From NCBI GenBank assembly GCA_963543695.1, contig CAUUCF010000002.1, positions 43,192-107,191 on the forward strand: DNA of 64,000 nucleotides, written 5' to 3'. This DNA comes from CAUUCF01 sp963543695. GTDB taxonomy: Bacteria > Pseudomonadota > Gammaproteobacteria > UBA9339. Positions 16,157-25,321 of this stretch are shown in pieces. Under the pieces are notes generated by a model. The model was given only the letters and a program-made list of their open reading frames with translations, was not told where the DNA came from and ran no database searches. Positions within the stretch are counted from its first letter, which is position 1. Each line of letters opens with the position of its first letter. The position numbers and the translations under genes are program-made.

Positions 16157-19100
16157 TTAATAAACAAATTTACAATCACAACCTAATTTTGCTAATAAAG
16201 TTAATTGATGGTCTTCTAGACGATAACGGTTCTTTAACAAAATCGTAACCTGCTCGTTCGCTACGTTAAAATGACAGCGGATTTTAAACTCCCCTGCTGG
16301 CAAATTTTTTAAAATTTTCACCAATTCTTGTTCATCTTTAGCTAAATCTTGCAAAGTTAAATCAAAAAATTTAGCCCATTTCTCCCTTGCGGTCCATAAA
16401 TCATATACTTTCTCCACTCGCAAACGATATACTTCCTCTTCGAAACTTAATTCCCCTTCTAGAATTAATAATTGATTTTTAACGATTTTATGCCGGTTCT
16501 TCGCGAAATTTTCCGCAAATAACACTGCATCTAAATACCCATCCACCGTCTCTAAATTTAAAATTCCTATTTTTTTACCTGTTTTAGTATTACTAATTTT
16601 TAAACTATTGAGAAACCCTGCAATTTTAACGTTAGTTCTCGTTCTAATCATTCGCCAATTTAGCGTAGTAAATTCACCTAATTCCGTTAAAAACCGATTA
16701 ATCGGATGACCCGATAAATAAGTACCTAGTACCTCTTTTTCGTGTATTAAATATTCATTTGAATCCCATGTAGGAGCTTCGCTCGGTAAAATTAATTCTT
16801 CCTCTTCAGCTAATAAACTTAATTGCCCAACGTTATTCACCGTATGCTCGATCAAATAAGCAGCATTATTAAACAAAATTCCCCGATTAACGTTAAAATC
16901 ATCTAATCCTCCAGCAGCGATTAAAGATTCTAAAAAGCGTTTATTTCCTTTTTGCCAATCCATTTGCTTTAAAAAATTACTTAAGCTAGTAAACCCACCT
17001 ACTGGACGATTTCTAACTAAAATTTCAATGGCTCCTTCCCCTACTCCTTTAATTGCCCCTAAACCATACAAAATATTTTGCCGATCTAACGCTTTAAAAC
17101 GAAATTCGCTAGTTTGTACGTTAGGTGGTAATAAATTAATCCCTAAATTTTTCAATTCCGCTAAAGTAGCAATTAATTTATCGGTATTTGCCATTTCAGA
17201 AGAGAGAATGGCTGCCATAAATTCAGCGGGGAAATGTTTCTTTAAAAAAGCCGTTTGATATGCAATTAACCCGTACGCCGCAGAGTGTGATTTATTAAAA
17301 CCATAACTCGCAAATTTTTCCATATAATTAAAAATATCGTCTGCTAAAACCCCATCAATTCCATGCTCAGAAGCTCTTTTCGTAAAAATAGAACGATGTT
17401 TTTCCATTTCGTGAATTTTCTTTTTACCCATGGCTCGACGCAATAAATCTGCTTCTCCTAAAGTATAACCTGCTAACGTCTGCGCAATTTGCATCACTTG
17501 CTCTTGGTAAATAGCTACTCCATACGTTTCTTTTAAAATAGGCTCTAACTTAGGATGTAGATAAGTAATTTTAGCTTTTCCTACTTTACGGTCTAAAATT
17601 TCATCGATCATCCCCGATTGTAGAACACCAGGACGAATGATCGCTACTAAAGCAATCATGTCGCTAAAACAGTTAGGTTTAAATTTTTTAATTACCTCTT
17701 TTGCAATGCGAGATTCCAACTGAAAGATAGCGGTCGTTTGACCAGATTCCATTAATTGGTAAGTTTCCGCATCATCTAACGGAATCTCCGCTAATTTCAC
17801 TAACGGACGATTTTCGTTTTTTAAATGCTGGTTAATTGCATCGATCGCCCAATTTAAAACCGTTAAGGTTCTTAAACCTAAAAAGTCGAATTTTACTAAA
17901 CCTACCGTAGCAATATCATCTTTGTCTAATTGGGTAATTACTCCTTCTCCCTGTTCGTATAAGGCAGTAAAATTAGTTAAAGCACTTGGAGCAATTACTA
18001 CTCCTCCCGCATGTTTCCCTAAATTACGTACTAATCCTTCTAGTTTCCTTGCGTTATCAATTAAGATTCTCGTTTCTTCTTCCGACTCATAACGCTCTTT
18101 AAGTAATTTTTCTTCGTTTAACGCTTGGTCCAAAGTAATTCCAAGGGTAAAAGGAATTAATTTGGCAATTTGGTCAACAAACCCGTAAGGATAGCCTAAA
18201 ACTCTGCCAACGTCCCTCACTACTGCTTTAGCGGCCATCGTACCGTAAGTGATAATTTGTGCTACTTTATCTGCGCCATAACGTTGCATTACGTATTCAA
18301 TGACCCGATCTCTACCGTCCATACAGAAATCTATATCGAAATCTGGCATAGATACCCGTTCCGGATTTAAAAAGCGTTCAAATAACAAATGGTATTTAAT
18401 CGGATCTAAATCGGTAATTTTTAAAGCGTAAGCGACTAAAGAACCAGCTCCAGATCCCCTTCCAGGGCCAACCGGAATATGGTGATCTTTAGACCAATTA
18501 ATAAAGTCTGCCACAATAATAAAATAACCACTAAATCCCATTTGAATAATAATTTTTAATTCATAGTCAAATCGTGCTCGATATTGTTCGTGCAGATCAA
18601 CCTCGACTTTTGATAAACGTTCCTCTAATCCGTGAAGAGCCACTCGCGTTAAATAATCATCAATTTTTTCTCCTACTGGCAACGGGAAATTTGGTAAAAA
18701 AGTTTTGTTCAATTCTATTTCCAGATTACAACGTTTAGCAATTTCTACCGTATTAATTAAACTTTCGGGTAAATCAGCAAACAGCTGTTCCATCTCAAAA
18801 CTAGGTTTCAAAAATTGACTAGGTTGATAATGCGGACGATTTTCGTCGTTTAACGTATAACCACCGTTAATACACACCTTAATTTCATGAGCTTCGTAAT
18901 CTTGTTCTTCTAGAAAATAAACTCGATTCGTCGCAACGAGTGGTAAATTAAGGTTGCGTGCGCAATTAACCATTTTTTGAACGTTACTTTCTTCGTCTAA
19001 AAGGCCAATACGGGCAATTTCTAAATAAAAATGATGCGAGAAATAACGTTCAAAATATGCGGATCGATTCGCTATCAATTTTGCATCTAAGTCACCCGAC

Positions 19101-19465
19101 AAAAGAATTAACCCTTCTCGATACTGCGATAAATCATTTTCTTGAATAATTTTTGCCTCGTTTAAATACAATAGAGAGTTCAATTTTAATAAATTTAAAT
19201 AACCCGTTTTATTTTTAACTAAAGCCATTACACACCCGATCGTTCCGGCAAAGTTAACTTTTAATTCGCTTCCTAAAATAGGTTTAATCCCCATTGTTAA
19301 AGCTTTTTGATAAAACTTCAAAGAGGCAAAAAGGTTAGGATCCGTTATCGCTATCGCTGGATAACCTAATTTTTGACAACGCTTAAATAAAGAATCTAAG
19401 TCAATCGTCCCTGCGGTCACGGTATATTCACTATGTACGTTTAAATGTATAAAACGAGGTTCCAT
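16157..19465 (-). CDS. dnaE: DNA polymerase III alpha subunit
   Basis: DnaE is the replicative polymerase. The 1102-residue protein opens with a PHP domain (EPRFIHLNVHSEYTV, AITDPNLFAS) in which TDH has become TDP, much as E. coli has TDF; the PHP metal site is therefore probably dead and proofreading relies on a separate epsilon subunit. The polymerase core has GPGRGSGAGSLVAY and the catalytic MPDFDIDFCMDGRDRV with its two aspartates. Helix-hairpin-helix and OB domains follow (AIKGVGEGAIEIL, KIAGFLNSLKI). It is some 60 residues shorter than E. coli DnaE (1160), mostly at the C-terminus. It probably leads an operon with the CofE-like gene. Confidence 0.97.
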   Translation of the reverse strand: MEPRFIHLNVHSEYTVTAGTIDLDSLFKRCQKLGYPAIAITDPNLFASLKFYQKALTMGIKPILGSELKVNFAGTIGCVMALVKNKTGYLNLLKLNSLLYLNEAKIIQENDLSQYREGLILLSGDLDAKLIANRSAYFERYFSHHFYLEIARIGLLDEESNVQKMVNCARNLNLPLVATNRVYFLEEQDYEAHEIKVCINGGYTLNDENRPHYQPSQFLKPSFEMEQLFADLPESLINTVEIAKRCNLEIELNKTFLPNFPLPVGEKIDDYLTRVALHGLEERLSKVEVDLHEQYRARFDYELKIIIQMGFSGYFIIVADFINWSKDHHIPVGPGRGSGAGSLVAYALKITDLDPIKYHLLFERFLNPERVSMPDFDIDFCMDGRDRVIEYVMQRYGADKVAQIITYGTMAAKAVVRDVGRVLGYPYGFVDQIAKLIPFTLGITLDQALNEEKLLKERYESEEETRILIDNARKLEGLVRNLGKHAGGVVIAPSALTNFTALYEQGEGVITQLDKDDIATVGLVKFDFLGLRTLTVLNWAIDAINQHLKNENRPLVKLAEIPLDDAETYQLMESGQTTAIFQLESRIAKEVIKKFKPNCFSDMIALVAIIRPGVLQSGMIDEILDRKVGKAKITYLHPKLEPILKETYGVAIYQEQVMQIAQTLAGYTLGEADLLRRAMGKKKIHEMEKHRSIFTKRASEHGIDGVLADDIFNYMEKFASYGFNKSHSAAYGLIAYQTAFLKKHFPAEFMAAILSSEMANTDKLIATLAELKNLGINLLPPNVQTSEFRFKALDRQNILYGLGAIKGVGEGAIEILVRNRPVGGFTSLSNFLKQMDWQKGNKRFLESLIAAGGLDDFNVNRGILFNNAAYLIEHTVNNVGQLSLLAEEEELILPSEAPTWDSNEYLIHEKEVLGTYLSGHPINRFLTELGEFTTLNWRMIRTRTNVKIAGFLNSLKISNTKTGKKIGILNLETVDGYLDAVLFAENFAKNRHKIVKNQLLILEGELSFEEEVYRLRVEKVYDLWTAREKWAKFFDLTLQDLAKDEQELVKILKNLPAGEFKIRCHFNVANEQVTILLKNRYRLEDHQLTLLAKLGCDCKFVY

Positions 19466-19731
19466 ACTTGCTATTCATTCTCTAATCCATGTTTTTGCAC
19501 ATTTAAGTTAAATGTACGGATACTTATCGTATCCTATTTTATTTAAAGAAGGTTGAAAAAGAAAATTATTTTTCCTTTAAGCCATCTTTTTTAAATTATA
19601 TCGAAAAATTTTTAACCGAACAATTTTTAAATTAATCTAATTTGCTGGAGCTTTTCCTAAGGTTTAATACCTAATTATCTTAAATTTTAAATCTGGTAAA
19701 TTATTAAGCTAAAACAGCAGGAAAAACGCAC

Positions 19732-20145
19732 ATGAAACAAGGCTTTTCTTTACTAGAATTAATCGTCACGATGACGATTATCGGTATTTTATCCACTTTA
19801 GCAGTACCTTCGTATCAACGCTACCTCATAAAAGCTCGCTACCAAGAAATCTTACAAAGTACTTTAATCTATCAATTAGGAGTTGAAGAATGCTATCAAA
19901 ATTTAGGAGATTTTAAAGGCTGTAACGGTGGAGAATACGGTATTCCAAACGATTACCAAAATCATCAACCGACTACGTTAATCAATACGATTCAAGTTCA
20001 ACAAGGGATTATTACGGTTAAACCGAATAATTACCAAGGGATACAAGAAACGGATACTTATATTTTAACTCCCCAAATTAACGCTCTTAACCAAATTCAA
20101 TGGCAAAAAAGCGGTGGAGCTTTAACCCAAGGATACGTACAATAA
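19732..20145 (+). CDS. pilA: Type IV pilin
   Basis: The product is a 137-residue prepilin: a four-residue leader MKQG, cut before F, then FSLLELIVTMTIIGILSTLAVPSY with the conserved Glu at mature position 5. This helix anchors the subunit and forms the pilus core. The C-terminal domain has two Cys (EECYQNLGDFKGC) that could form a disulphide. A ribosome site GCAGGAAA lies upstream of the ATG. It is the first gene of pilA-B-C-D, all overlapping or nearly so; PilD (22365) would process it. The bases 19466-19731 upstream probably hold the promoter, but I see no clear sigma-54 site. Confidence 0.9.
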   Translation: MKQGFSLLELIVTMTIIGILSTLAVPSYQRYLIKARYQEILQSTLIYQLGVEECYQNLGDFKGCNGGEYGIPNDYQNHQPTTLINTIQVQQGIITVKPNNYQGIQETDTYILTPQINALNQIQWQKSGGALTQGYVQ

Positions 20146-21218
20146 TGTTAGAAACCCTATTAAATAACGCCATCGAACAAAAAGCTTCTGATATACACTT
20201 TGAAACTTATCAAAATTATTTTAGAGTAAGAATTCGAATCGATGGCCTTTTAAAAACCGTGATCCAAAATCATTCAGAATTATGGTTTACCATCAGTACC
20301 AAAATCAAAGTGATGGCTAACCTCAACATTACCGAAAAGAGGATTCCACAAGACGGTAAATTCAAATATACTTATCGTCAAATAGAATACGATTGTCGAG
20401 TAGCTACTTGTCCTACCCTTTACGGTGAGAAAATCGTGATTCGGATCCTTAAAAATCAAACTCAAAGCTTAACTTTAGAACAAATCGGTTTATCCATAAC
20501 AGCGATTAATCTCCTTAAAAAGGCGGTAACTTCACCCGGACTAATTATTTTTGCCGGACCTACCGGTAGCGGTAAATCTACCTCGCTATATGCTCTTTTA
20601 AATTACTTAAACACCGAAGCTTTAAACATCGTAACCGTCGAAGATCCGGTAGAAATTAATCTTTTAGGTATTAACCAAGTCAATATTAATCCGGCGATTG
20701 GTTTAGATTTTGCAACGGTTTTAAAAAGTTTTTTACGTCAAGACCCCGACGTTATTATGATTGGAGAAATTAGAGACGCAACTACGGCACAAATTGCTAT
20801 TCAAGCGGCTTATACTGGACATTTAGTTTTAGCTACTTTACATACTGCTTTTACCGCCCACGTGATTATGCGTTTGTTAGATCTTAAAATTGCTCCTATT
20901 CACCTAGCAGATACACTCCAATTAGTCGTTGCTCAACGGTTATTTCGCAAAATTTGTCCGTTTTGTCAAAACAAAATCCCTAATTGTCCACATTGCCACA
21001 AGGGCTATTTAGGACGTTTTGCAATAGCAGAATTATTTAAAATTGAAGAAGATTTTAAACCTTTAATATTAAAAAAACCTAGCCTCCAAACTTTACAACG
21101 CTATCAACAAGCTCATCACTTTTTAACTTTGCCCCAATTAGCCAAACAACAAGTCGATTTAGGCTTAACGGACCTCGCAGAATTGAAAAGAGTTTTAGGA
21201 TATGACGCTATTTCGTAA
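20145..21218 (+). CDS. pilB: Type IV pilus extension ATPase
   Basis: This secretion ATPase powers pilus assembly at the inner membrane. The 357-residue protein has the GspE core: ASDIHFE, Walker A GPTGSGKSTSLY, the Asp box VTVEDPVE, Walker B DPDVIMIGEIRD and the His box TGHLVLATLHT. A shortened zinc finger CPFCQNKIPNCPHC follows. It lacks the N-terminal domains of typical PilB (about 560 residues), so it is a compact form. The length is close to PilT, but the zinc finger and operon position favour PilB. I chose the ATG at 20145, which overlaps the pilA stop (TAATG). Confidence 0.9.
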   Translation: MLETLLNNAIEQKASDIHFETYQNYFRVRIRIDGLLKTVIQNHSELWFTISTKIKVMANLNITEKRIPQDGKFKYTYRQIEYDCRVATCPTLYGEKIVIRILKNQTQSLTLEQIGLSITAINLLKKAVTSPGLIIFAGPTGSGKSTSLYALLNYLNTEALNIVTVEDPVEINLLGINQVNINPAIGLDFATVLKSFLRQDPDVIMIGEIRDATTAQIAIQAAYTGHLVLATLHTAFTAHVIMRLLDLKIAPIHLADTLQLVVAQRLFRKICPFCQNKIPNCPHCHKGYLGRFAIAELFKIEEDFKPLILKKPSLQTLQRYQQAHHFLTLPQLAKQQVDLGLTDLAELKRVLGYDAIS

Positions 21219-22356
21219 ATACCGACTTTATTATCGTAAATTTAAAAAATCTTACTGTAGCAAAAAATATTACTGGGAAGGAATCAACGAAAATTATCAA
21301 ATCGTTTCTGACGTCAGTTCCTTTACTCGTAAACAATTAAACGAATATTTAGTTAAAAATCAAATTTCCTTGTTAAAAATCCAAATTTTAAAACCGCTAT
21401 CGCACCAACAAATTATCCTTTTTTGGCAGATGTTTAGTAACCTTTTACAAGATCACTTAAACTTAATCGATGCTCTAAAATTAATTCGTCAGCAACAACC
21501 TCATTGGTATTTCATAACTACTTTTTTAAAAGTAATTAATCAAGGACAAACTTTTTACCAAAGTTTACTCTGTTATCCCCAATGGTTTAACCCGCTTACA
21601 AGGCAACTAGTAAAAATAGGAGAAAATAACGGTCGATTACCTGAAATTATTAGTTACCTCAGTACTTATTTAACGAAGCAACAACAAACCAAAACTAAAA
21701 TCATCAAAAGCACCTTATATCCCCTTTTTCTTTTAAGTCTGTTATTTCTGGTCCAAATTTTTTTCTGTTGGATAATTTTACCCCAATTTTCTGAACTACT
21801 TAACGTTAACGGACGCACCCTCCCTTTAATCACTCGCTTAATCTTTGCTTGGGGAAACTTTTTAAAAAGAGGCATGTTTCCAACGCTAATAATTATCTTA
21901 ATTATCGGTTATTTTTACCGTTCAAACGTTAAACGATTACCCCTCATTCGCACCGTAATCACGCTACGTACTGAAGTCAATCTTGCTTATATTTTAGCTA
22001 TCTCTTTACAGAGTGGTTTAGATATTATCTCTACTTTTCGCCTTTTAAGTCCTCTTTTTCCTGCTAGTCATGAAATTATCAAGGCTCTCCAACAAGGAAT
22101 GTCACTCAGTGATGCTTTAAAATTTTCTAAAAAATTAGACCCTTTTTTCGTTCATCTTACGGCTCTTGGAGAAAATACCGGCAATTTATCTGCTTATTTT
22201 AATTATTTAACCAACTGGTACCAACAAAAAATCGACCGCTGGATTGAACAATTGAATATTTGGTTAGAACCTGCCATAATGTTAGTTATTAGTATTTTAG
22301 TAGGTATTTTAGCAATAGGTATTTATTTACCTCTCTTTCAAATTACAACGACATAG
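21202..22356 (+). CDS. pilC: Type IV pilus inner-membrane platform protein
   Basis: The platform protein PilC links the assembly ATPase to the growing pilus. The 384-residue protein has the two GspF repeats: FWQMFSNLLQDHLNLIDALKLI with GENNGRLPEIISYL, and YILAISLQSGLDIISTFRLL with GENTGNLSAYFNYL. Three membrane segments lie in the typical places (near residues 170-200, 222-240 and 355-380). The gene overlaps pilB by 17 bases and is followed by pilD 8 bases later, so the four are one operon. Confidence 0.92.
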   Translation: MTLFRKYRLYYRKFKKSYCSKKYYWEGINENYQIVSDVSSFTRKQLNEYLVKNQISLLKIQILKPLSHQQIILFWQMFSNLLQDHLNLIDALKLIRQQQPHWYFITTFLKVINQGQTFYQSLLCYPQWFNPLTRQLVKIGENNGRLPEIISYLSTYLTKQQQTKTKIIKSTLYPLFLLSLLFLVQIFFCWIILPQFSELLNVNGRTLPLITRLIFAWGNFLKRGMFPTLIIILIIGYFYRSNVKRLPLIRTVITLRTEVNLAYILAISLQSGLDIISTFRLLSPLFPASHEIIKALQQGMSLSDALKFSKKLDPFFVHLTALGENTGNLSAYFNYLTNWYQQKIDRWIEQLNIWLEPAIMLVISILVGILAIGIYLPLFQITTT

Positions 22357-22364
22357 AAAAAACG

Positions 22365-23165
22365 ATGCAATTAATATTATTAGCTTTCTTAGGTTTATTA
22401 TTCGGTAGTTTTATCAACGTGATAATTTACCGTTTACCAATTATGGTTAAAGAATCTTTCGTTTCGGCATACCAAGAAATTACAGCACAAACAGTTAACG
22501 CGCCAGCAAACGTTTTTAATTTAGCTTGGCCTAACTCTTTTTGTCCTCAATGCCATACGCCCTTAAAAAGTTGGCACAATATCCCTCTTTTTAGTTACTG
22601 CTTTTTAAAAGGAAAATGTGCTTTTTGCCGCAAACCAATTCCGATTCGCTATCCAATCGTTGAACTTTTAACGAGCCTGGTCAGTGTAGCAGTAGGTTTT
22701 CATTTCGATTATCATTTCCAGATTTTAATTTTCACTTTAACCTTTAGCTATACGTTAATCGCTTTAATTTTCATCGATTTACAAGAACAAATTTTACCCG
22801 ATCAGTTAACGTTAAGTTTAATCTGGATAGGTTTAATTTGTAATCTAAACGATTATTTCACCCCTTTACCTCAAGCCGTACTTGGGGCAGTAATCGGTTA
22901 TTTAATTTTATGGTTAATTGCCCAAATTTTTAAAATCATTACTCGAGTCGATGGTTTAGGATACGGAGATTGTAAATTAATGGCCGCTTTAGGAGCTTGG
23001 TTCGGCTGGCAAAATCTCCCGCTGCTCTTAGTGATTAGTTCGCTAACGGCTTTAATCATTAACTGCTTCATTATGCTGGTTACCAAAGAGAAAAGCTTTA
23101 GAAAAAAAATAGCTTTCGGTCCTTATTTAGCTTTAGCCGGTTTTACGATGCTGTTTATCCGCTAA
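22365..23165 (+). CDS. pilD: Type IV prepilin peptidase / N-methyltransferase
   Basis: PilD cuts the prepilin leader and methylates the new N-terminus. The 266-residue membrane protein has the N-terminal LFGSFINVIIYRLP, a four-cysteine cytoplasmic zinc loop (CPQCHTPLKSW, CAFCRKPIP), and the catalytic aspartates of A24 peptidases in FIDLQEQILPD and GYGDCKLMAALGAW. It would also process the pseudopilin at 45226. Its last 4 bases overlap the end of ribF, which runs the other way. Confidence 0.93.
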   Translation: MQLILLAFLGLLFGSFINVIIYRLPIMVKESFVSAYQEITAQTVNAPANVFNLAWPNSFCPQCHTPLKSWHNIPLFSYCFLKGKCAFCRKPIPIRYPIVELLTSLVSVAVGFHFDYHFQILIFTLTFSYTLIALIFIDLQEQILPDQLTLSLIWIGLICNLNDYFTPLPQAVLGAVIGYLILWLIAQIFKIITRVDGLGYGDCKLMAALGAWFGWQNLPLLLVISSLTALIINCFIMLVTKEKSFRKKIAFGPYLALAGFTMLFIR

Positions 23166-24025
23166 CTTTTTAAATGACAGATGATTTGCCGAGCAGCTTG
23201 AATATCGTTTTGAATTTGTTGGACTAACGCATCTGCCGAATTAAAGCAAATTTCGTTTCTGATTTTAGATAAAAAAGTAATCGAAAGAAATCGCTCTTTA
23301 ATTTGGCCGTTAAAATCTAATAAATGCAATTCCAAATGAAATTGTTTTTGAAAAGTAGGACAGGTCCCAACGTTAATCAACCCCCAATATTTTGTTTTTT
23401 TTATTAGCGTATACCCTAAAAAAACCCCTTGCAGCGGTAAAAAATCACTAGCCATATTGATCGTTGGAAAACCAAGAACTTTGCCATACCCATCGCCTTT
23501 AACGATTCTTCGAATAATCGCATAATGACGACCTAAATACCGATTTAGTTGTTCTAATTGATCAGTACTACGTAGGCTAGAACTACTAATTTTACGTTGT
23601 TCGTCTTTATATAACGGCACCACCGTCACTTTTTGTTCGCAATCTCTAACCTGCCCTTGACGTTGGTACCCAAAACGAAAATCTGCTCCTAAAACGTATT
23701 GTTTAATTAATAAACGTTGATTTAAAAACTGAATAAAACGCTGCCAAGACCATTGCTTAATTATAAAAAACGGTAGCATCCATAAATAATCAACGCCTAA
23801 ATTAGACAAATAACGCCATTTTTCTCGAAAACTCATTAAAGTATTTGCGTTTTTCGTAATCGGATAAAAAGATAACACCATGCTTTTTGCCTTTTGAATT
23901 TTAGTTTGTTTTAACAAAAAATCCAAGATTCGCTGATGTCCTAGGTGTATACCATCGAAATTACCGATAGTAATCACTACCGGTAACAAACTTTGAGAAA
24001 CGTTAGTTCCTCGATACAACTTCAT
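23162..24025 (-). CDS. ribF: Bifunctional riboflavin kinase / FAD synthetase
   Basis: RibF turns riboflavin into FMN and then FAD. At 287 residues it is slightly shorter than usual (about 310). The N-terminal nucleotidyltransferase domain has ITIGNFDGIHLGHQ and VLGADFRFG; the C-terminal flavokinase domain has GDGYGKVLGFPTINM and GLINVGTCPTF, with the expected Glu in HLELHLLDF. It ends convergent with pilD (4-base overlap) and lies 17 bases downstream of ssb, with which it may share a transcript. Confidence 0.94.
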   Translation of the reverse strand: MKLYRGTNVSQSLLPVVITIGNFDGIHLGHQRILDFLLKQTKIQKAKSMVLSFYPITKNANTLMSFREKWRYLSNLGVDYLWMLPFFIIKQWSWQRFIQFLNQRLLIKQYVLGADFRFGYQRQGQVRDCEQKVTVVPLYKDEQRKISSSSLRSTDQLEQLNRYLGRHYAIIRRIVKGDGYGKVLGFPTINMASDFLPLQGVFLGYTLIKKTKYWGLINVGTCPTFQKQFHLELHLLDFNGQIKERFLSITFLSKIRNEICFNSADALVQQIQNDIQAARQIICHLKS

Positions 24026-24042
24026 TGATTAGTACGAATTAA

Positions 24043-24507
24043 CTAAAAAGGAATATCGTCATCAATAATTTCTGGCACTATTTCGTCATCATGACCGTTA
24101 CTTTGCGATAACACCTCGTCTTTTCCCGCAAAAACTGCATTATCCCCGTTACCACCATAGTTACCATTACCTTTATTATCCAAGATTTGCATTTCGTTCA
24201 CGATAATTTCTGTCGTATATCGATCTGCCCCGGATTTATCCTGCCATTTTCTAGAGCGTAAAGCTCCTTCGATATAAATTTTCGTCCCTTTTTTAACAAA
24301 TTCCCCTACAATTTCAGCTAGGCGATTAAAAAACACCACCCTGTGCCATTCCGTTTTTTCTTGCATATTACCGGTCTGTTTATCTTTCCAGACGCCACTA
24401 GTAGCTAACGAAATACTAGTTACCGCATTTCCATTGGGCGTATAACGCACTTCCGGATCCACCCCTACATTTCCAATCAAGATAACTTTATTAACGCCTC
24501 GAGACAT
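24043..24507 (-). CDS. ssb: Single-stranded DNA-binding protein
   Basis: SSB coats single-stranded DNA in replication, repair and uptake. The 154-residue protein has an OB fold (SRGVNKVILIGNVGVDPEVR, EWHRVVFFNRLAEI, YIEGALRSRKWQ), a flexible linker with Gly/Asn, and the acidic tip DDDIPF that recruits partner proteins. The open frame reaches a TTG at 24522, but GAGGAAGA lies just upstream of the ATG at 24507, so I start there. Confidence 0.96.
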   Translation of the reverse strand: MSRGVNKVILIGNVGVDPEVRYTPNGNAVTSISLATSGVWKDKQTGNMQEKTEWHRVVFFNRLAEIVGEFVKKGTKIYIEGALRSRKWQDKSGADRYTTEIIVNEMQILDNKGNGNYGGNGDNAVFAGKDEVLSQSNGHDDEIVPEIIDDDIPF

Positions 24508-24577
24508 TTCAATCTTCCTCAATTCACTTCATCTTAATACGAATATTCTAACCTAATTCATGGAACATGCAAGCAAA

Positions 24578-25321
24578 TTATCGTTCGTCAACTTCGAACT
24601 GATAACCCGTTCGTTCAATTTGTTCTACTAATTCTATCCCTGCCGTTTTAACGATTTTCCCTTGTTTCAAAATATGCACGAAATCTGGGCGAACTAAATT
24701 TAACAGATGCCGATAATGGGTAATTAAAACGATGGCGTTATCGGGTTTACGAAACAAATTGATTCCGCGCCCTACTACTTTTAACGCATCAACGTCTAAC
24801 CCAGAATCGGGTTCATCTAGAATCACTAATTTTGGTTCTAAAACTAACATTTGTAGGATTTCATTTCGTTTCTTTTCTCCCCCCGATAAACCAGCATTCA
24901 AAGGACGGTAGAGGAAATTTTCTTCTAAATCTAAGCATTGACAATGGGTTTTAATTATGTTTAAGCATTCTAACGAATCTAATGCCGGTTTTTGTTGTCT
25001 TTTTCTTAAGGCATTTAACGCGGTTTTTAAAAAAACTAAGTTCGTTACTCCCGGAATTTCTATCGGATACTGAAACGATAAAAATAAACCTAAACCACTC
25101 CTTTCTTCCGGTAATAAAGTTAACAAGTCTTGCTGAAAAAAAGTAACGCTACCACTGACTTGGTATCCTTCTCTTCCCGCCAGGATATTAGCTAAAGTAC
25201 TTTTCCCAGAACCATTCGGTCCCATAATCACATGTACTTCACCAGGTTTAACCGTTAAATTTAAACCTTTTAAAATCTCTTTTTCCGCTATTTTAGCTTG
25301 CAAATGGTTAATTTCAAGCAT
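24578..25321 (-). CDS. sufC: SufC, Fe-S assembly ATPase
   Basis: SufC is the ABC-type ATPase of the SUF scaffold complex for Fe-S cluster assembly. The 247-residue protein has Walker A GPNGSGKSTLAN, the signature LSGGEKKRNEIL, Walker B LVILDEPDSGLDVDAL and the switch His in LITHYRHLL. It overlaps sufB by 8 bases. The next gene downstream is ssb, not sufD or sufS, so this is a two-gene suf unit. It probably serves the Fe-S proteins at 57260-58316. Confidence 0.96.
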   Translation of the reverse strand: MLEINHLQAKIAEKEILKGLNLTVKPGEVHVIMGPNGSGKSTLANILAGREGYQVSGSVTFFQQDLLTLLPEERSGLGLFLSFQYPIEIPGVTNLVFLKTALNALRKRQQKPALDSLECLNIIKTHCQCLDLEENFLYRPLNAGLSGGEKKRNEILQMLVLEPKLVILDEPDSGLDVDALKVVGRGINLFRKPDNAIVLITHYRHLLNLVRPDFVHILKQGKIVKTAGIELVEQIERTGYQFEVDER

